Source: Amycolatopsis sp. 195334CR (lineage in GTDB: Bacteria; Actinomycetota; Actinomycetes; Mycobacteriales; Pseudonocardiaceae). From it: a stretch of DNA of 64,000 bases. Position numbers and translations under genes: made by a program. The stretch covers positions 1,054,001 to 1,118,000 of the forward strand of contig NZ_JAFJMJ010000002.1 of NCBI RefSeq assembly GCF_017309385.1, given 5' to 3'. Positions 54,280 through 62,977 of the stretch are shown here, piece by piece. The notes under the pieces were generated by a model. That model searched no databases. It was not told the origin of the DNA and saw only the letters and a program-made list of their open reading frames with translations. Position 1 is the stretch's first letter. Each line of letters starts with the position of its first letter.

Positions 54280-55650
54280 GTGATCGAAGAAGAACTAGCC
54301 GCGGTCTGGCGGCAGGTGAGTGGTGACAGCCTGCCGCCGGATGCGGGGCCGGTTGGTGGCGGAAGCTCGCCCGGGCTGGTCACCTTCAGTGGTGACGAGT
54401 CTGTGCTGCCCGGGCCGTTCCGGGTGGCGGCGGCCGCGGCGGTGAGTGTGGGGGCGGCAACGCTCGCCGCGGGGGAGTTGCTTCGGGTCCGCGGGATCGA
54501 GCCGCCTTCCGTTGAGGTGGAGTTGCGCCATGCGGCCGCCGCGTTCCACAGTGAGCGCCACCTCAAACTGGACGGCGAGGCGCCCGGCGAGCTCTGGGCG
54601 CCGCTGACCGGGGACTACCTCGCGGCCGACGGGTGGGTTCGGCTGCACTGCAACTACCCGCGCCACGTCTCGGCCGTCTGCTGGGGGCTCGGCGCCGCCG
54701 CCACCAAGGAGGCCATCACCGAGGCGGTCGCCAAGCGGCGCGCCCGGGAGGTGCAGGAGGCGGTGGTCGCGGCCGGTGGCGCCGCGGCGCTCATGCGCAC
54801 CCGCCAGGACTGGCTCAACCACCCGCAGGGCGAGGCCGTCGCCGGGCAGCCGCTCGTCGAGCTCCGGCAGACCGGGGACGCGCCGCCGAAGCGGCTGTTC
54901 GACTCCGACCGCCCGCTCGGCGGGGTCCGCGTGCTCGAACTGACCCACGTCATCGCCGGGCCGGTGGCCGGCCGGGTGCTCGCCGCGCACGGGGCCGACG
55001 TGCTGCACCTCGGCGCCGCGCACCTGCCCCGTATCGATCCACTGTGGATGGACACCGGACTGGGCAAGCGCTCCGCCTTCACCGACCTCACCCAGGACGC
55101 CGGCCGCGCCCGGCTGCGCAAGCTGCTGGCCAGGGCGGACGTCTTCGTCCAGTCCTTCCGCCCCGGCGCGCTGGCCCGCTGGGGCTTCTCGCCCGAGGAG
55201 CTGGCCGACGAGTTCCCCGGTCTGATCACGCTCGACCTCTCCGCCTACGGCTGGCACGGCCCGTGGCGCAACCGCCGCGGGTTCGACAGCCTGGTGCAGC
55301 TGGCCACCGGCATCGCCGCGCACGCCGGGCTCGACCAGCCCCGCCCGCTGCCCGCGCAGGCGCTCGACCACGCCACCGGCTGGCTCGCCGCGGCCACCGT
55401 GATGACCGCGCTGCGCCGGGCGGCCACCGACGGCGGCGGCTGGCGCGGCCAGGTCGCGCTCGCGCACACCGCGGAATGGCTGGAATCACTGGGACGCCGG
55501 GAAATCACCGACACCGGCTACTCGACGGACGGCCTGCTGGCGACGCTGCCCAGCCCGTACGGCGAACTCACCCACGTCACCGTGCCCGGCGCGAATCCAC
55601 AGTGGACGGAGGGCACCCGGCTACCGGGAACGGACCGGCCATCGTGGTAA
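54280..55650 (+). CDS. Class III (CaiB/BaiF) CoA-transferase family protein
   Basis: 456 residues. The N-terminal third is a helical extension not in typical CaiB proteins; the CaiB core begins near residue 210 with LGGVRVLELTHVIAGPVAGR, VLAAHGADVLHLG, then ADVFVQSFRPGALARWGFSP and the probable catalytic Asp in RRGFDSLVQLATGIA near residue 335. It moves CoA between carboxylic acids by a covalent Asp mechanism; substrates unknown. The enzyme is shorter after the catalytic Asp than usual. Its last 30 bases overlap the convergent gene at 55621-55962. Confidence 0.82.
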   Translation: MIEEELAAVWRQVSGDSLPPDAGPVGGGSSPGLVTFSGDESVLPGPFRVAAAAAVSVGAATLAAGELLRVRGIEPPSVEVELRHAAAAFHSERHLKLDGEAPGELWAPLTGDYLAADGWVRLHCNYPRHVSAVCWGLGAAATKEAITEAVAKRRAREVQEAVVAAGGAAALMRTRQDWLNHPQGEAVAGQPLVELRQTGDAPPKRLFDSDRPLGGVRVLELTHVIAGPVAGRVLAAHGADVLHLGAAHLPRIDPLWMDTGLGKRSAFTDLTQDAGRARLRKLLARADVFVQSFRPGALARWGFSPEELADEFPGLITLDLSAYGWHGPWRNRRGFDSLVQLATGIAAHAGLDQPRPLPAQALDHATGWLAAATVMTALRRAATDGGGWRGQVALAHTAEWLESLGRREITDTGYSTDGLLATLPSPYGELTHVTVPGANPQWTEGTRLPGTDRPSW

Positions 55651-55962
55651 CCACCGGCGCGGCCGCTTCAGCTCGCCCCTGGCGGTGAGCCAGGCCGCGA
55701 AGTCCTCCGCGTCCTGCCGCATGCGCACCCCTTCTTCGCGGGGGTGCGCCTCCGCGTATTCGCCGAACAGCGGGACGAAGCGATCACCCAGTTCCCGCGC
55801 CAGTTCGGGCCGCAGGTACTCGACGATCCGGCGCCGCTTCCCGCGCAGCGCCCGCACCTCGACCTCCACCCGGCCCGGATCGAACCCGGCCGGGGCGGCG
55901 CCCCCGGCGAGCAGCGCCCGCAGCAGCTCGGCCTGCTGCGCCGCCAGCCGTTCCCGGCTCAC
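55621..55962 (-). CDS. Small DUF692-partner protein (SCO6045-like?)
   Basis: 113 residues from the GTG at 55962, which overlaps the DUF692 stop (GTGA). It is helical and charged: RLAAQQAELLRALLAGG, FDPGRVEVEVRALRGKRRRI, YLRPELARELGDRFVPLFGE, GVRMRQDAEDFAAWLTARGE. The pattern recalls the C-terminal DUF2063-type helper that pairs with DUF692 enzymes (MbnC, BufC), and the Streptomyces protein SCO6045; both identifications are from memory. The role may be to bring substrate to the enzyme. Its 3' end overlaps the CoA-transferase gene by 30 bases on the other strand. Confidence 0.65.
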   Translation of the reverse strand: MSRERLAAQQAELLRALLAGGAAPAGFDPGRVEVEVRALRGKRRRIVEYLRPELARELGDRFVPLFGEYAEAHPREEGVRMRQDAEDFAAWLTARGELKRPRRWLPRWPVRSR

Positions 55963-56768
55963 GCCTCGACCACCGCGCGGATCGCCGCCAGCTCGGCGGC
56001 CAGTTCGGCGTCGGTGGGGTAGGCGTCGTCGCGTTCCAGCAGCACGCCCGGCGGGTCCACTCTGGACCGCAGCTCGCCGAGCAGGTCGAGCACCTGCGGC
56101 GGCACCGCCTCGGCGTGCGTGTCGTGGTAGACGCCGTGGTGCTCCTCGCCACCGGCCACGTGCACGTAGGCCAGCCGGTCCAGCGGGATCTCGTCCAGGA
56201 AGGACACCGGGTCGCTGCCCAGGTTCCGCGCGTTCGCGTACAGGTTCGCCACGTCCACGATGAGCAGGCAGCCGGTGCGGTCGGTCAGCTCGGTCAGGAA
56301 CCGCGCCTCGCTCAGCTCCGGATCGGGCCACTCCAGCAGCGCCGCGATGTTCTCCAGCGCGAACGGCACCCCGAGGATCGACTGCGCCAGCTTCACGTTG
56401 TCCACCAGCACGTCCAGCGCCTCGCGCGTGCGGGGGAGCGGGATCAGGTGCCCCGCGTCCAGCCCGCCCGCGCGCACGAAGCACACGTGGTCGCTGGCCA
56501 CCGGCGCGCCGAGCGCCGCGGTCAGCTCGGCCAGGTGCTCGACCCGCCGGGTGTCCAGTTCCTCGGCGCCACCAAGGGAAAGCGACACCGCGTGCGGCAG
56601 CACCGGCATCCCGCGATCGCGCAGCGCGGTCAGCGTCGCGGGCAGGGCGCCCGGCTGGAGGTTCTCGGCGATCACCTCGACCCAGTCGACCCCGGGCAGG
56701 CGCGGCACGGAGAGGTCGAGTTCGGGCCGCCAGCCGATCCCGACGCCGAACCGGGGCAGCTCAGCCAC
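55959..56768 (-). CDS. DUF692 (MNIO) multinuclear iron enzyme
   Basis: 269 residues in a TIM barrel. The metal-ligand set of the family is complete: His59 in LPHAVSLSLG, His94 in SDHVCF, Glu139 in LENIAALL, Asp172 and Asn175 in LIVDVANLYANARNLG, His203 in YVHVAGG, Asp216 and His218 in HDTHAEAV, and Glu245 in LLERDDAYP. Known members (MbnB, TglH, ChrH, BufB) oxidise Cys or other residues in peptides with two or three irons. The GTG at 56768 lies inside the last codons of the Cys/Gly-tailed membrane protein gene (GTGGCTGA), so the two are made together. Substrate is inferred to be those tails. Confidence 0.85.
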   Translation of the reverse strand: MAELPRFGVGIGWRPELDLSVPRLPGVDWVEVIAENLQPGALPATLTALRDRGMPVLPHAVSLSLGGAEELDTRRVEHLAELTAALGAPVASDHVCFVRAGGLDAGHLIPLPRTREALDVLVDNVKLAQSILGVPFALENIAALLEWPDPELSEARFLTELTDRTGCLLIVDVANLYANARNLGSDPVSFLDEIPLDRLAYVHVAGGEEHHGVYHDTHAEAVPPQVLDLLGELRSRVDPPGVLLERDDAYPTDAELAAELAAIRAVVEA

Positions 56769-57663
56769 CGCAGCCGCCACAGCCACCGCACCCGCCGCCA
56801 CCGCCGCCGCACGACGAGCCGCCGCCACCGCCGTCCCCGCCGGACGAACCGCCCGCGGACGGGGCCGCCAGCGCGGTCCGCATCTCCTCGTCCGGGTACA
56901 TCATCATGCCGCCCAGCGCGACCGCGCCCGCCGCACCGGCGAGCATCGGCACCGCGGCCGAGGACCGGGCCGGGCCGCCGCCGGCCGAAGCGGACTGGCG
57001 CGACTGCCAACTGCGGGCGCTCGCCAGCTGTACCGAACCCTGTGCGGTCGGCCGGACCGGCGGCGCCGACTTGGCCACCTTGGCCGCGACGAAGGTGGCG
57101 ATCGCGGCCGCCACCACCAGGAAGACCAGGAAGCCGACCGGACGGTCCCGCACGATGCCGTTGACCAGGCGGAGCACGCCGAGCGCGAGGATCAGGAGGT
57201 AGAGCACGTACACCGCGCGCCGCAGGACGACGCGCCCGCCCGTGGGCCGGATCAGGCCCGCGTCGGTCAGGTGCTTGGTCATCCCGCGGAGCACCTGTGA
57301 CTTGCGCAGTTCCCGGCGCAGGTCGGGCATCTTCGAACTGCTCCGGCGCACGATCACCTTGTGCACGGCCAGTTCCACCGGATCGGCGGGCGGATTGCCC
57401 ACCCCGCGGACCCGGCCGGTGCTGTCCGCGCGGGCCAGCCCGCGTTCGAGCAGCGACGCCACCGCGGTGTCGACGACCCGGTCGGCGCCACCGGCCAGGA
57501 ACGCCACCTCGTAGACGTTGCCGGGGGTGTACGCGGTGGCCGCGCGGTTCCCGCCGGACGCGAGCGCGAGGCGGCCCACCAGGGCCACCGCCAGCGGCAG
57601 GGCCAGCAGGAACGCGTACAGCACCAGGAAGTCCGGACCAGAGAGTCCCCAGGGTTCGTCCAT
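56761..57663 (-). CDS. TIGR04222-type membrane protein with Cys/Gly tail, copy 1
   Basis: 300 residues. It opens with PWGLSGPDFLVLYAFLL, shared in pattern with the two copies upstream. Membrane segments lie at about 10-33, 155-176 and 181-203, with a soluble domain between the first two (VAFLAGGADRVVDTAVASLL, RGLARADSTGRVRGVG) and a short conserved YPDEE near residue 255. The C-terminus is 30 residues almost wholly Gly and Ser with four Cys spaced CGGCGGC plus one earlier Cys. The ATG at 57663 has GGAGG upstream. The last codons overlap the DUF692 start, suggesting the tail is its substrate. Confidence 0.85.
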   Translation of the reverse strand: MDEPWGLSGPDFLVLYAFLLALPLAVALVGRLALASGGNRAATAYTPGNVYEVAFLAGGADRVVDTAVASLLERGLARADSTGRVRGVGNPPADPVELAVHKVIVRRSSSKMPDLRRELRKSQVLRGMTKHLTDAGLIRPTGGRVVLRRAVYVLYLLILALGVLRLVNGIVRDRPVGFLVFLVVAAAIATFVAAKVAKSAPPVRPTAQGSVQLASARSWQSRQSASAGGGPARSSAAVPMLAGAAGAVALGGMMMYPDEEMRTALAAPSAGGSSGGDGGGGGSSCGGGGGGCGGCGGCGG

Positions 57664-57742
57664 CACTCGGCCCTCCAACCGATCGAAGCTGCTCGGAGAT
57701 TAGGCCACCGCACGGCGGCGCAGGGCCGTATTTCCGCCGACG

Positions 57743-58666
57743 TCAGCCGCCGCCTCCGCCACCGCCGCCACAACTGCCGCCGCAGCCGGAACCGCAGCCG
57801 CCACCGTCACCGCCGAGGCCGCCCTCGCCGGGTGTTCCCGGGCCGAACGCCCCGACGGCCAGCGTCCCGGCGATCACCGCGGCGCTGCTGGTGCCCGGGT
57901 AGCGGCGGCGCGAGCGGTTGAACGTCAGCGCCACCGCCTCCGCGACCTCGGGATCGGGGTAGGCGCCCAGCCCGCCGTTCAGCGCGACCTCGCGGGTGAC
58001 CCCGGTGAGCGTCTGCCGCGAGGCACGCAGCACCTGCTTGCCCAGCGCGGTCTTGCGCAGTCGCGGTCGCCGCCGGGCGGGCGCCAGCGCGGCGAAGGCG
58101 CCCCCGGCCGCGACGAAGATCAGGAAGCTGAGGAAGCCGATCGGCGTGCTCGTGGTGACCACGGCGAACCAGCGCACCAGGCCGAACAACGTGATCACGC
58201 CGTAGAGCACGGTCACGCCGAACCAGATCACGTGCGTGGGCAGCTCCGGCTCGATCAGCCTGCGGAGTTCGAGTTCGCGGCGGATCTCGGTCAGCTCCGG
58301 CGACTTCAGCGCGGTGACGGCGGCGTCGTTCGGGGTGGTGCCGAGGTAGCCGGTCTCGAAGATGACGCGCTCGAGATCGTCCTCCGGCTCGCTGCCGACC
58401 GACCGGAGGGTTCCGGCGCTCTCGGCACGCAGGCTGCCGCGGTCGAGCAGGGCGGCGATGGCCGTCTCGACCGCGCGCAGCGGCCCGCGGGCCAGGTAGG
58501 CGACGTGGTAGTCGCTGGGCAACGGCGAGTCGTCCGGTTCGGAACCGTGCCGGCGCACCTGCCGGACGGCCAGCGTGGCCAGCACGCCCAGCAACGCCGG
58601 TGCCACCAGCAGCGCCAGGTACAACCCGAGGAACCCGGATCCGGACAGGCCCCAGGTCTCGTTCAT
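57743..58666 (-). CDS. TIGR04222-type membrane protein with Cys/Gly tail, copy 2
   Basis: 307 residues with the same N-terminus (TWGLSGSGFLGLYLALL), the same soluble domain (VAYLARGPLRAVETAIAALL, RAESAGTLRSVG) and membrane segments near 8-28, 150-172 and 178-198. Near the end are YPDPEVAEA and RYPGTSSAAVIAG, then a Gly-rich tail with three Cys (CGSGCGGSC) and eight final Gly. It is 3 bases after copy 3 (TGAGAGATG) and 79 bases before copy 1. It differs clearly from its paralogues in the middle, so the duplication is old. Confidence 0.85.
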   Translation of the reverse strand: MNETWGLSGSGFLGLYLALLVAPALLGVLATLAVRQVRRHGSEPDDSPLPSDYHVAYLARGPLRAVETAIAALLDRGSLRAESAGTLRSVGSEPEDDLERVIFETGYLGTTPNDAAVTALKSPELTEIRRELELRRLIEPELPTHVIWFGVTVLYGVITLFGLVRWFAVVTTSTPIGFLSFLIFVAAGGAFAALAPARRRPRLRKTALGKQVLRASRQTLTGVTREVALNGGLGAYPDPEVAEAVALTFNRSRRRYPGTSSAAVIAGTLAVGAFGPGTPGEGGLGGDGGGCGSGCGGSCGGGGGGGG

Positions 58667-58669
58667 CTC

Positions 58670-59572
58670 TCAGCCTCCTCCGCCGCCACCACCGCAACCG
58701 CCGCCCCCGCCACCGCAGCTGCTGCCACCCGACGAGGACGAACAGCCGCTGCCGCCCGACGACGAGCAACCACCACTCACGATGGCACCACCGGCGTAGC
58801 CACCGCACGAAGAATTCGACCGCCGCCGCCGCGGCGGCCGGGGCGGCGAAGTCAGTCCCAGCACCAGCGCACTGGCGATCTCGCGGTCCGGGTACGACGC
58901 CAGGCCGCGCTCGGCCACCGCGCCCGCTGCGCCGGGGAAGTCGTCGGTCCGGGCCCGCGCGCCCGCCCGCGTCGGCTTGTCCTTGCCGCGTCCCCGCAGC
59001 ACCGACGAGACCACCAGCCCGACTCCGACCGCCAGCAGCATCAGCACCAGATAGCCGACCGGGAAGCCCCCCTCGACGCCGTCGGCGAACCGGATCAGGC
59101 CGAGCAGCAGCACGGCACCGTACAGACCGGCCGCGGCGAGGCACACCGCCCGGTGCCGCCCGGCGTCGACCAGCAGGCCCCGGGTGACCAGGCCCTTCCG
59201 CAGGGAGCGCATCGCGGCGGTGTCGGCGAGGACGGTGACCAGTGCTCCCGATCGCCGCCCCGACGCACCGGTGGTGCTGGCCAGCGCAAGCCGTTCCAGC
59301 TGGGTCGCGCCCGCCCGGCCGGTGGCGTGCAGGGTGCCCGACGAGTCGACCCGCAGCAGACCGCGGTCGACCAGCCCGGCGAGCACGGTTTCGGCGGCGC
59401 GCCGCGGCCCGCCGCGCAGGAAGGCGGCCTGGTGCACGTTGAGCTGCCCGGTCTCGCCGCCGCCCGAGCGAACCCGCAGGAGTCCGACGACCAGCACGAG
59501 TGTGGGCACGACGATGCACCCGGCGTACAACGCGAGAAAAGCCGGGCCCGAAAGCCCCCACGGATCACCCAT
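58670..59572 (-). CDS. TIGR04222-type membrane protein with Cys/Gly tail, copy 3
   Basis: 300 residues; first gene of the MNIO operon. N-terminus PWGLSGPAFLALYAGCIV, soluble domain (AAFLRGGPRRAAETVLAGLV, RVDSSGTLHATG), membrane segments near 8-30, 150-170 and 178-195, YPDREIASA near residue 240. The tail is the longest of the three, about 40 residues of Gly and Ser with four Cys and a run of seven terminal Gly. The ATG at 59572 is 72 bases after msrB, both on the minus strand, so readthrough from msrB is possible. Confidence 0.85.
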   Translation of the reverse strand: MGDPWGLSGPAFLALYAGCIVVPTLVLVVGLLRVRSGGGETGQLNVHQAAFLRGGPRRAAETVLAGLVDRGLLRVDSSGTLHATGRAGATQLERLALASTTGASGRRSGALVTVLADTAAMRSLRKGLVTRGLLVDAGRHRAVCLAAAGLYGAVLLLGLIRFADGVEGGFPVGYLVLMLLAVGVGLVVSSVLRGRGKDKPTRAGARARTDDFPGAAGAVAERGLASYPDREIASALVLGLTSPPRPPRRRRSNSSCGGYAGGAIVSGGCSSSGGSGCSSSSGGSSCGGGGGGCGGGGGGG

Positions 59573-59644
59573 TCGGCGCCCCTCCCCACCCGAAGCGTGT
59601 TCGCCAAGGTATCGGGCGGGGGAGGCGCTTGTCCCTGGAACGGG

Positions 59645-60067
59645 TTACGGGTTGGGTACCAGTTTCAGCGAGATCGAGTTGATGCAGTACCGCTGGTCGG
59701 TCGGCGTGTCGTAGCCCTCGCCCTCGAACACGTGCCCGAGGTGGCTGTGGCACGAGGCGCACAGCACCTCGATGCGCACCATGCCCATGGTGCGGTCCTC
59801 GCGGAGCAGCACCGCGTCGGAGTCGGCGGGGTCGTAGAACGACGGCCAGCCGCAGTGGCTCTCGAACTTGGTGTCGCTGCGGAACAACTCGGCTCCACAG
59901 GCACGGCACTCGTAGACGCCGGTGGTCTTGGTGTCGGTGTACTCGCCGGTGAACGGGCGTTCGGTGCCGGCCTCGCGGAGCACCTGGTACTCCTCGGGAC
60001 CGAGCTGCTCCCGCCACTCCTGCTCGGACTTCACCACGCGGGGAGTCGCGCCGACGACGGGTTTCAT
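59645..60067 (-). CDS. msrB: Peptide-methionine (R)-S-oxide reductase
   Basis: 140 residues from the ATG at 60067 (GTG starts at 60076 and 60085 are alternatives, the former with GGAG). Zinc is held by CRACG and CASCH; the catalytic Cys lies in QRYCINSISL, and the family motif RSDTKFESHCGWPSFYDP is intact. It reduces R-methionine sulfoxide with thioredoxin. It is conserved in this hemQ-region neighbourhood of actinobacteria. 19 bases separate it from the small membrane protein gene upstream. Confidence 0.93.
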   Translation of the reverse strand: MKPVVGATPRVVKSEQEWREQLGPEEYQVLREAGTERPFTGEYTDTKTTGVYECRACGAELFRSDTKFESHCGWPSFYDPADSDAVLLREDRTMGMVRIEVLCASCHSHLGHVFEGEGYDTPTDQRYCINSISLKLVPNP

Positions 60068-60086
60068 ACCTTTCACGTTCTCCACG

Positions 60087-60395
60087 TTACTCGGCGAGCC
60101 AGGCCAGCGTCCGCAGCACGATGTCCCACGAGGCGACGATCACCCCGATCAGGATCAGGCAGACCACCGCCACCGCCGTCCACCAGCGCAAACCGCCGGC
60201 GCGGTGGCTGGAGTCGGCGAAGTCGGCCACGCCGTCGATCGAGGCCTCCACCGTGAACGCGGGCCCGCAGCGCTCGATCCGGTCGAGGTGGCGGGCGAAC
60301 TCCTGGGCTTCGGGGTCGGCCGGGTCCAGGCCCACGAGGTCCTCGTGGAACCGGGGGTTCGGCTCGTTGCCCGAGCTGTCCGACGCGGCGGCCAT
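60087..60395 (-). CDS. Small single-pass membrane protein
   Basis: 102 residues from the ATG at 60395; an in-frame ATG at 60425 would overlap the glutamine synthetase end. A hydrophilic N-terminal part (FHEDLVGLDPADPEAQEFAR, HLDRIERCG) precedes one membrane segment near 78-97 and a short C-terminus ending in TLAWLAE. No family was recognised. It lies between the glutamine synthetase-like gene and msrB, all on one strand with short gaps, so it is likely in the same transcript. Confidence 0.65.
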   Translation of the reverse strand: MAAASDSSGNEPNPRFHEDLVGLDPADPEAQEFARHLDRIERCGPAFTVEASIDGVADFADSSHRAGGLRWWTAVAVVCLILIGVIVASWDIVLRTLAWLAE

Positions 60396-60412
60396 GGCCT
60401 CACGGTATCGCG

Positions 60413-61774
60413 TCAGTACCGCCATCGGGTGCGCGCCACGATTTCTTCGGCGGACCGCCCGTCGAAGAGGGCGGCCTCACCGCGGCGCACGGTGACCACG
60501 GTGTCCACCAGTTCCTCGCCGAGCGCCTTGCGCAGCGCGGGGTCCGCCTCGAACGCGGCGACCGCGGCGTCGAGCTGGGTGGGCAGCCGCTGCACCGTGC
60601 CCTCCGGCAGGGACGCCGGGTCGACCTGGATCGGCTCGGGCAGGGCCGCCTGCTCGTCGAGCCCTGTGGTGCCCGCGACCAGCAGCGCGGCCACCACCAG
60701 GTACGGGTTCGCGGCGCCGTCGAAGGCCTTGATCTCCAGGTTCGCCGCGCGCTGGCCGTGCCCGGCCACGCCGGAGACCAGGCGCAATGCGGCCTCCCGG
60801 TTCTCCCAGCCCCAGCAGCGGAACGGGCCGGCCCAGTGCGACGGCACCAGGCGCAGGTAGCTGGCCACCGAGGGCGCGCCGATGGCGAGCAGGCCGGGCA
60901 GCCGGTCGAGGATGCCGCCGGCGAAGGCCTCGCCCTGCTCGGTGAGCCCGTGCCAGCCGTCACCGTCCGACATCAGGTTCGTGCCGTCGCGCCACAGGCT
61001 CAGGTGCACGTGCCCGCCGTTGCCGACCCCGCCGGCCACCACCTTGGGCGCGAAGGTGGTGCGGAGGCCGTGGTGGCGGCCGACCGCGCGGATGGTCTCG
61101 CGCACCAGCACCTGCAGGTCCGCCGCTCCGACCGGGTCGGTGGCCGCCACCGACACCTCGAACTGGCCGACGGCGTACTCGGGGTGCAACTGCTCGACCG
61201 CGATGCCCTGCGCGCTCAGCGCCTCCAGCAGTTCACGCAGGTAGTCCGGCAGATCGGTGATCCGGGACATGCCGTAGGCCGGGCCGGAGGTGGCCGGGAC
61301 GAACTCGTCGCCGTCACCGCGGGAGACGCACCATTCGACCTCGAAGGCCACCTGCGCGGTCAGCCCGCGCTCGGCGAGCCGGGCCACGGCCTGGCGGGCG
61401 AGCAGCCGCGGATCGGCGGGGTGGGGCGTGCCGTCCTGCTGGTAGCGGTCGGCGGGGGCCCACGCCCAGCCGGGCTGCGCGGCCAGCGCGGTCAGCCGGT
61501 CCAGATCGGGGTGCAGCCGGAGATCGCCGGCCGGGCCGCCGGCGAACCGGCCGGTCACCGAGGAGTCGTCGACCAGGAAGGCGTCGAACACGGGGGAGGC
61601 GCCGATGCCCCAGGCGGCGGCGTGCCCGAGCCGGGGCGTGGGCACCGCCTTGGCCCTGGTGATGCCGCTGGTGTCCACCCAGGTCACCACGACGGCGGCG
61701 ATCCCGCGCTCGCCGAGGTCCGCGGCGATGCCGCGGGCCTGCTCGGCACGCGCGTCGCGATCGTGCTGGTCCAT
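60413..61774 (-). CDS. Glutamine synthetase-like enzyme (FluG C-half / gamma-glutamylpolyamine synthetase type)
   Basis: 453 residues, the length of type I GS-like proteins. The beta-grasp N-terminus (VVVTWVDTSGITRAKAVP) is followed by the catalytic domain with EVEWCVSRGD, EQLHPEYAVGQFEVSV, GNGGHVHLSLW (ammonium/metal region), CWGWENREAALRLVSG and FDGAANPYLVVAALL. It lacks the adenylylation loop of GlnA1, so it is a GlnA3/GlnA4 or FluG-like ligase that couples glutamate to an amine. The divergent amidohydrolase at 61867 is the other half of FluG, making that assignment the more likely one. The 92-base gap holds both promoters. Confidence 0.85.
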   Translation of the reverse strand: MDQHDRDARAEQARGIAADLGERGIAAVVVTWVDTSGITRAKAVPTPRLGHAAAWGIGASPVFDAFLVDDSSVTGRFAGGPAGDLRLHPDLDRLTALAAQPGWAWAPADRYQQDGTPHPADPRLLARQAVARLAERGLTAQVAFEVEWCVSRGDGDEFVPATSGPAYGMSRITDLPDYLRELLEALSAQGIAVEQLHPEYAVGQFEVSVAATDPVGAADLQVLVRETIRAVGRHHGLRTTFAPKVVAGGVGNGGHVHLSLWRDGTNLMSDGDGWHGLTEQGEAFAGGILDRLPGLLAIGAPSVASYLRLVPSHWAGPFRCWGWENREAALRLVSGVAGHGQRAANLEIKAFDGAANPYLVVAALLVAGTTGLDEQAALPEPIQVDPASLPEGTVQRLPTQLDAAVAAFEADPALRKALGEELVDTVVTVRRGEAALFDGRSAEEIVARTRWRY

Positions 61775-61866
61775 CCCTCAAACCCCTTCAACGGCTCTCT
61801 GGACAGGGGACCAGTTTCGCGTGAACGATCAACTTTGTCGTCGGCTATCCGGTCGAGAGAGGACAG

Positions 61867-62970
61867 ATGTACACCGAACTTCCGCTGGTCGATCACCACT
61901 GCCACGGAGTGGTGCGCCGCGACCTGGACCGCCGCGCCTTCGAAGGGCTGCTCACCGAGGCACCCGAGCCGAGCGCGCTCGGCGGGTCGCTGTTCGACTC
62001 GCGCGTCGGGCTCGCGGTCCGGCGCTGGTGCGCACCCCTGCTGGACCTGGAAATTCATGCACCCGCTGACGAATACCTCGAACGGCGAAGCGAACTGGGC
62101 CATGCCGAAGTGGACCGCCGGTTCCTCGGCGCGGCCGGGCTGAGCGCGCTGCTCGTCGACACCGGCTTCGAGCCGGAACCGCTGCTGGGGCCCGCGGAAC
62201 TCGGCGCACTGGCCGGGGCACCCGCGCACGAGATCGTCCGGTTGGAACAGGTCGCCGAACAGGTGCTCACCGAGGGCGTGGCCGCCGCCGGGTTCGCCGA
62301 GGCCTTCCGCATGCGACTGGCCGAGCGCACACGCGACGCCGTCGGCGTGAAGTCCATCGCCGCCTACCGCACCGGGCTGGACCTGGCGCCGGAACGCCCG
62401 ACCCCAGCCGAAGTCACCGCCGCGGCCGGGCGGTTCCTGCGTGCGGGCGGTCACCGGCTCGCGGACGAGGTGCTGCACCGGTTCGCCATCTGGTGCGGAG
62501 TGGACCTCGGCCTGCCCGTGCAGTTCCACATCGGCCTCGGCGATCCGGACATCCGGCTGCGTGACTGCGATCCGCTGCTGCTCATGCCCTTGCTGCGGGC
62601 ACTGCAACCTTCCGGGATTCCGTTGCTACTGCTGCACAACTACCCGTTCCACCGGGAAGCCGGGTACCTGGCGCAGGTGTTCGGCACGGTCTTCGTCGAC
62701 ATCGGACTGGCCACGCACAACCTCGGCGACCGGGCGGGCACGCTGCTCGCCGAACTCACCGAACTGGCACCGTTCGGCAAACTGCTCTACTCCTCCGACG
62801 CCTTCGGCCTGCCGGAGCTGTACTTCCTCGCCGCGACGCTGTTCCGGCGCGGCCTGACCGAGGTGCTGGAAGGCGGCGTCGAAGCCGGCTCGTGGACCGC
62901 GGCGGACGCCGCGCGCTTCGGCCGGATGGTGGCCGGGGAGAACGCGCGGCGGGTCTACTTCCCCGGCTGA
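61867..62970 (+). CDS. Amidohydrolase family protein (FluG N-half-like)
   Basis: 367 residues in the metallo-hydrolase barrel. Metal-site motif DHHCHG at residues 9-14, FHIGLGDPD with the next His, LLHNYPFHREAGYLA, and the C-terminal catalytic Asp in YSSDAFGLPELYF. It matches the N-terminal part of fungal FluG and its bacterial free-standing homologues. Together with the divergent GS-like gene it would act on a gamma-glutamyl compound. ATG 61867 follows AGAGAGGAC. Its stop is 7 bases from the convergent kinase gene. Confidence 0.82.
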   Translation: MYTELPLVDHHCHGVVRRDLDRRAFEGLLTEAPEPSALGGSLFDSRVGLAVRRWCAPLLDLEIHAPADEYLERRSELGHAEVDRRFLGAAGLSALLVDTGFEPEPLLGPAELGALAGAPAHEIVRLEQVAEQVLTEGVAAAGFAEAFRMRLAERTRDAVGVKSIAAYRTGLDLAPERPTPAEVTAAAGRFLRAGGHRLADEVLHRFAIWCGVDLGLPVQFHIGLGDPDIRLRDCDPLLLMPLLRALQPSGIPLLLLHNYPFHREAGYLAQVFGTVFVDIGLATHNLGDRAGTLLAELTELAPFGKLLYSSDAFGLPELYFLAATLFRRGLTEVLEGGVEAGSWTAADAARFGRMVAGENARRVYFPG

Positions 62971-62977
62971 ACCGCGG

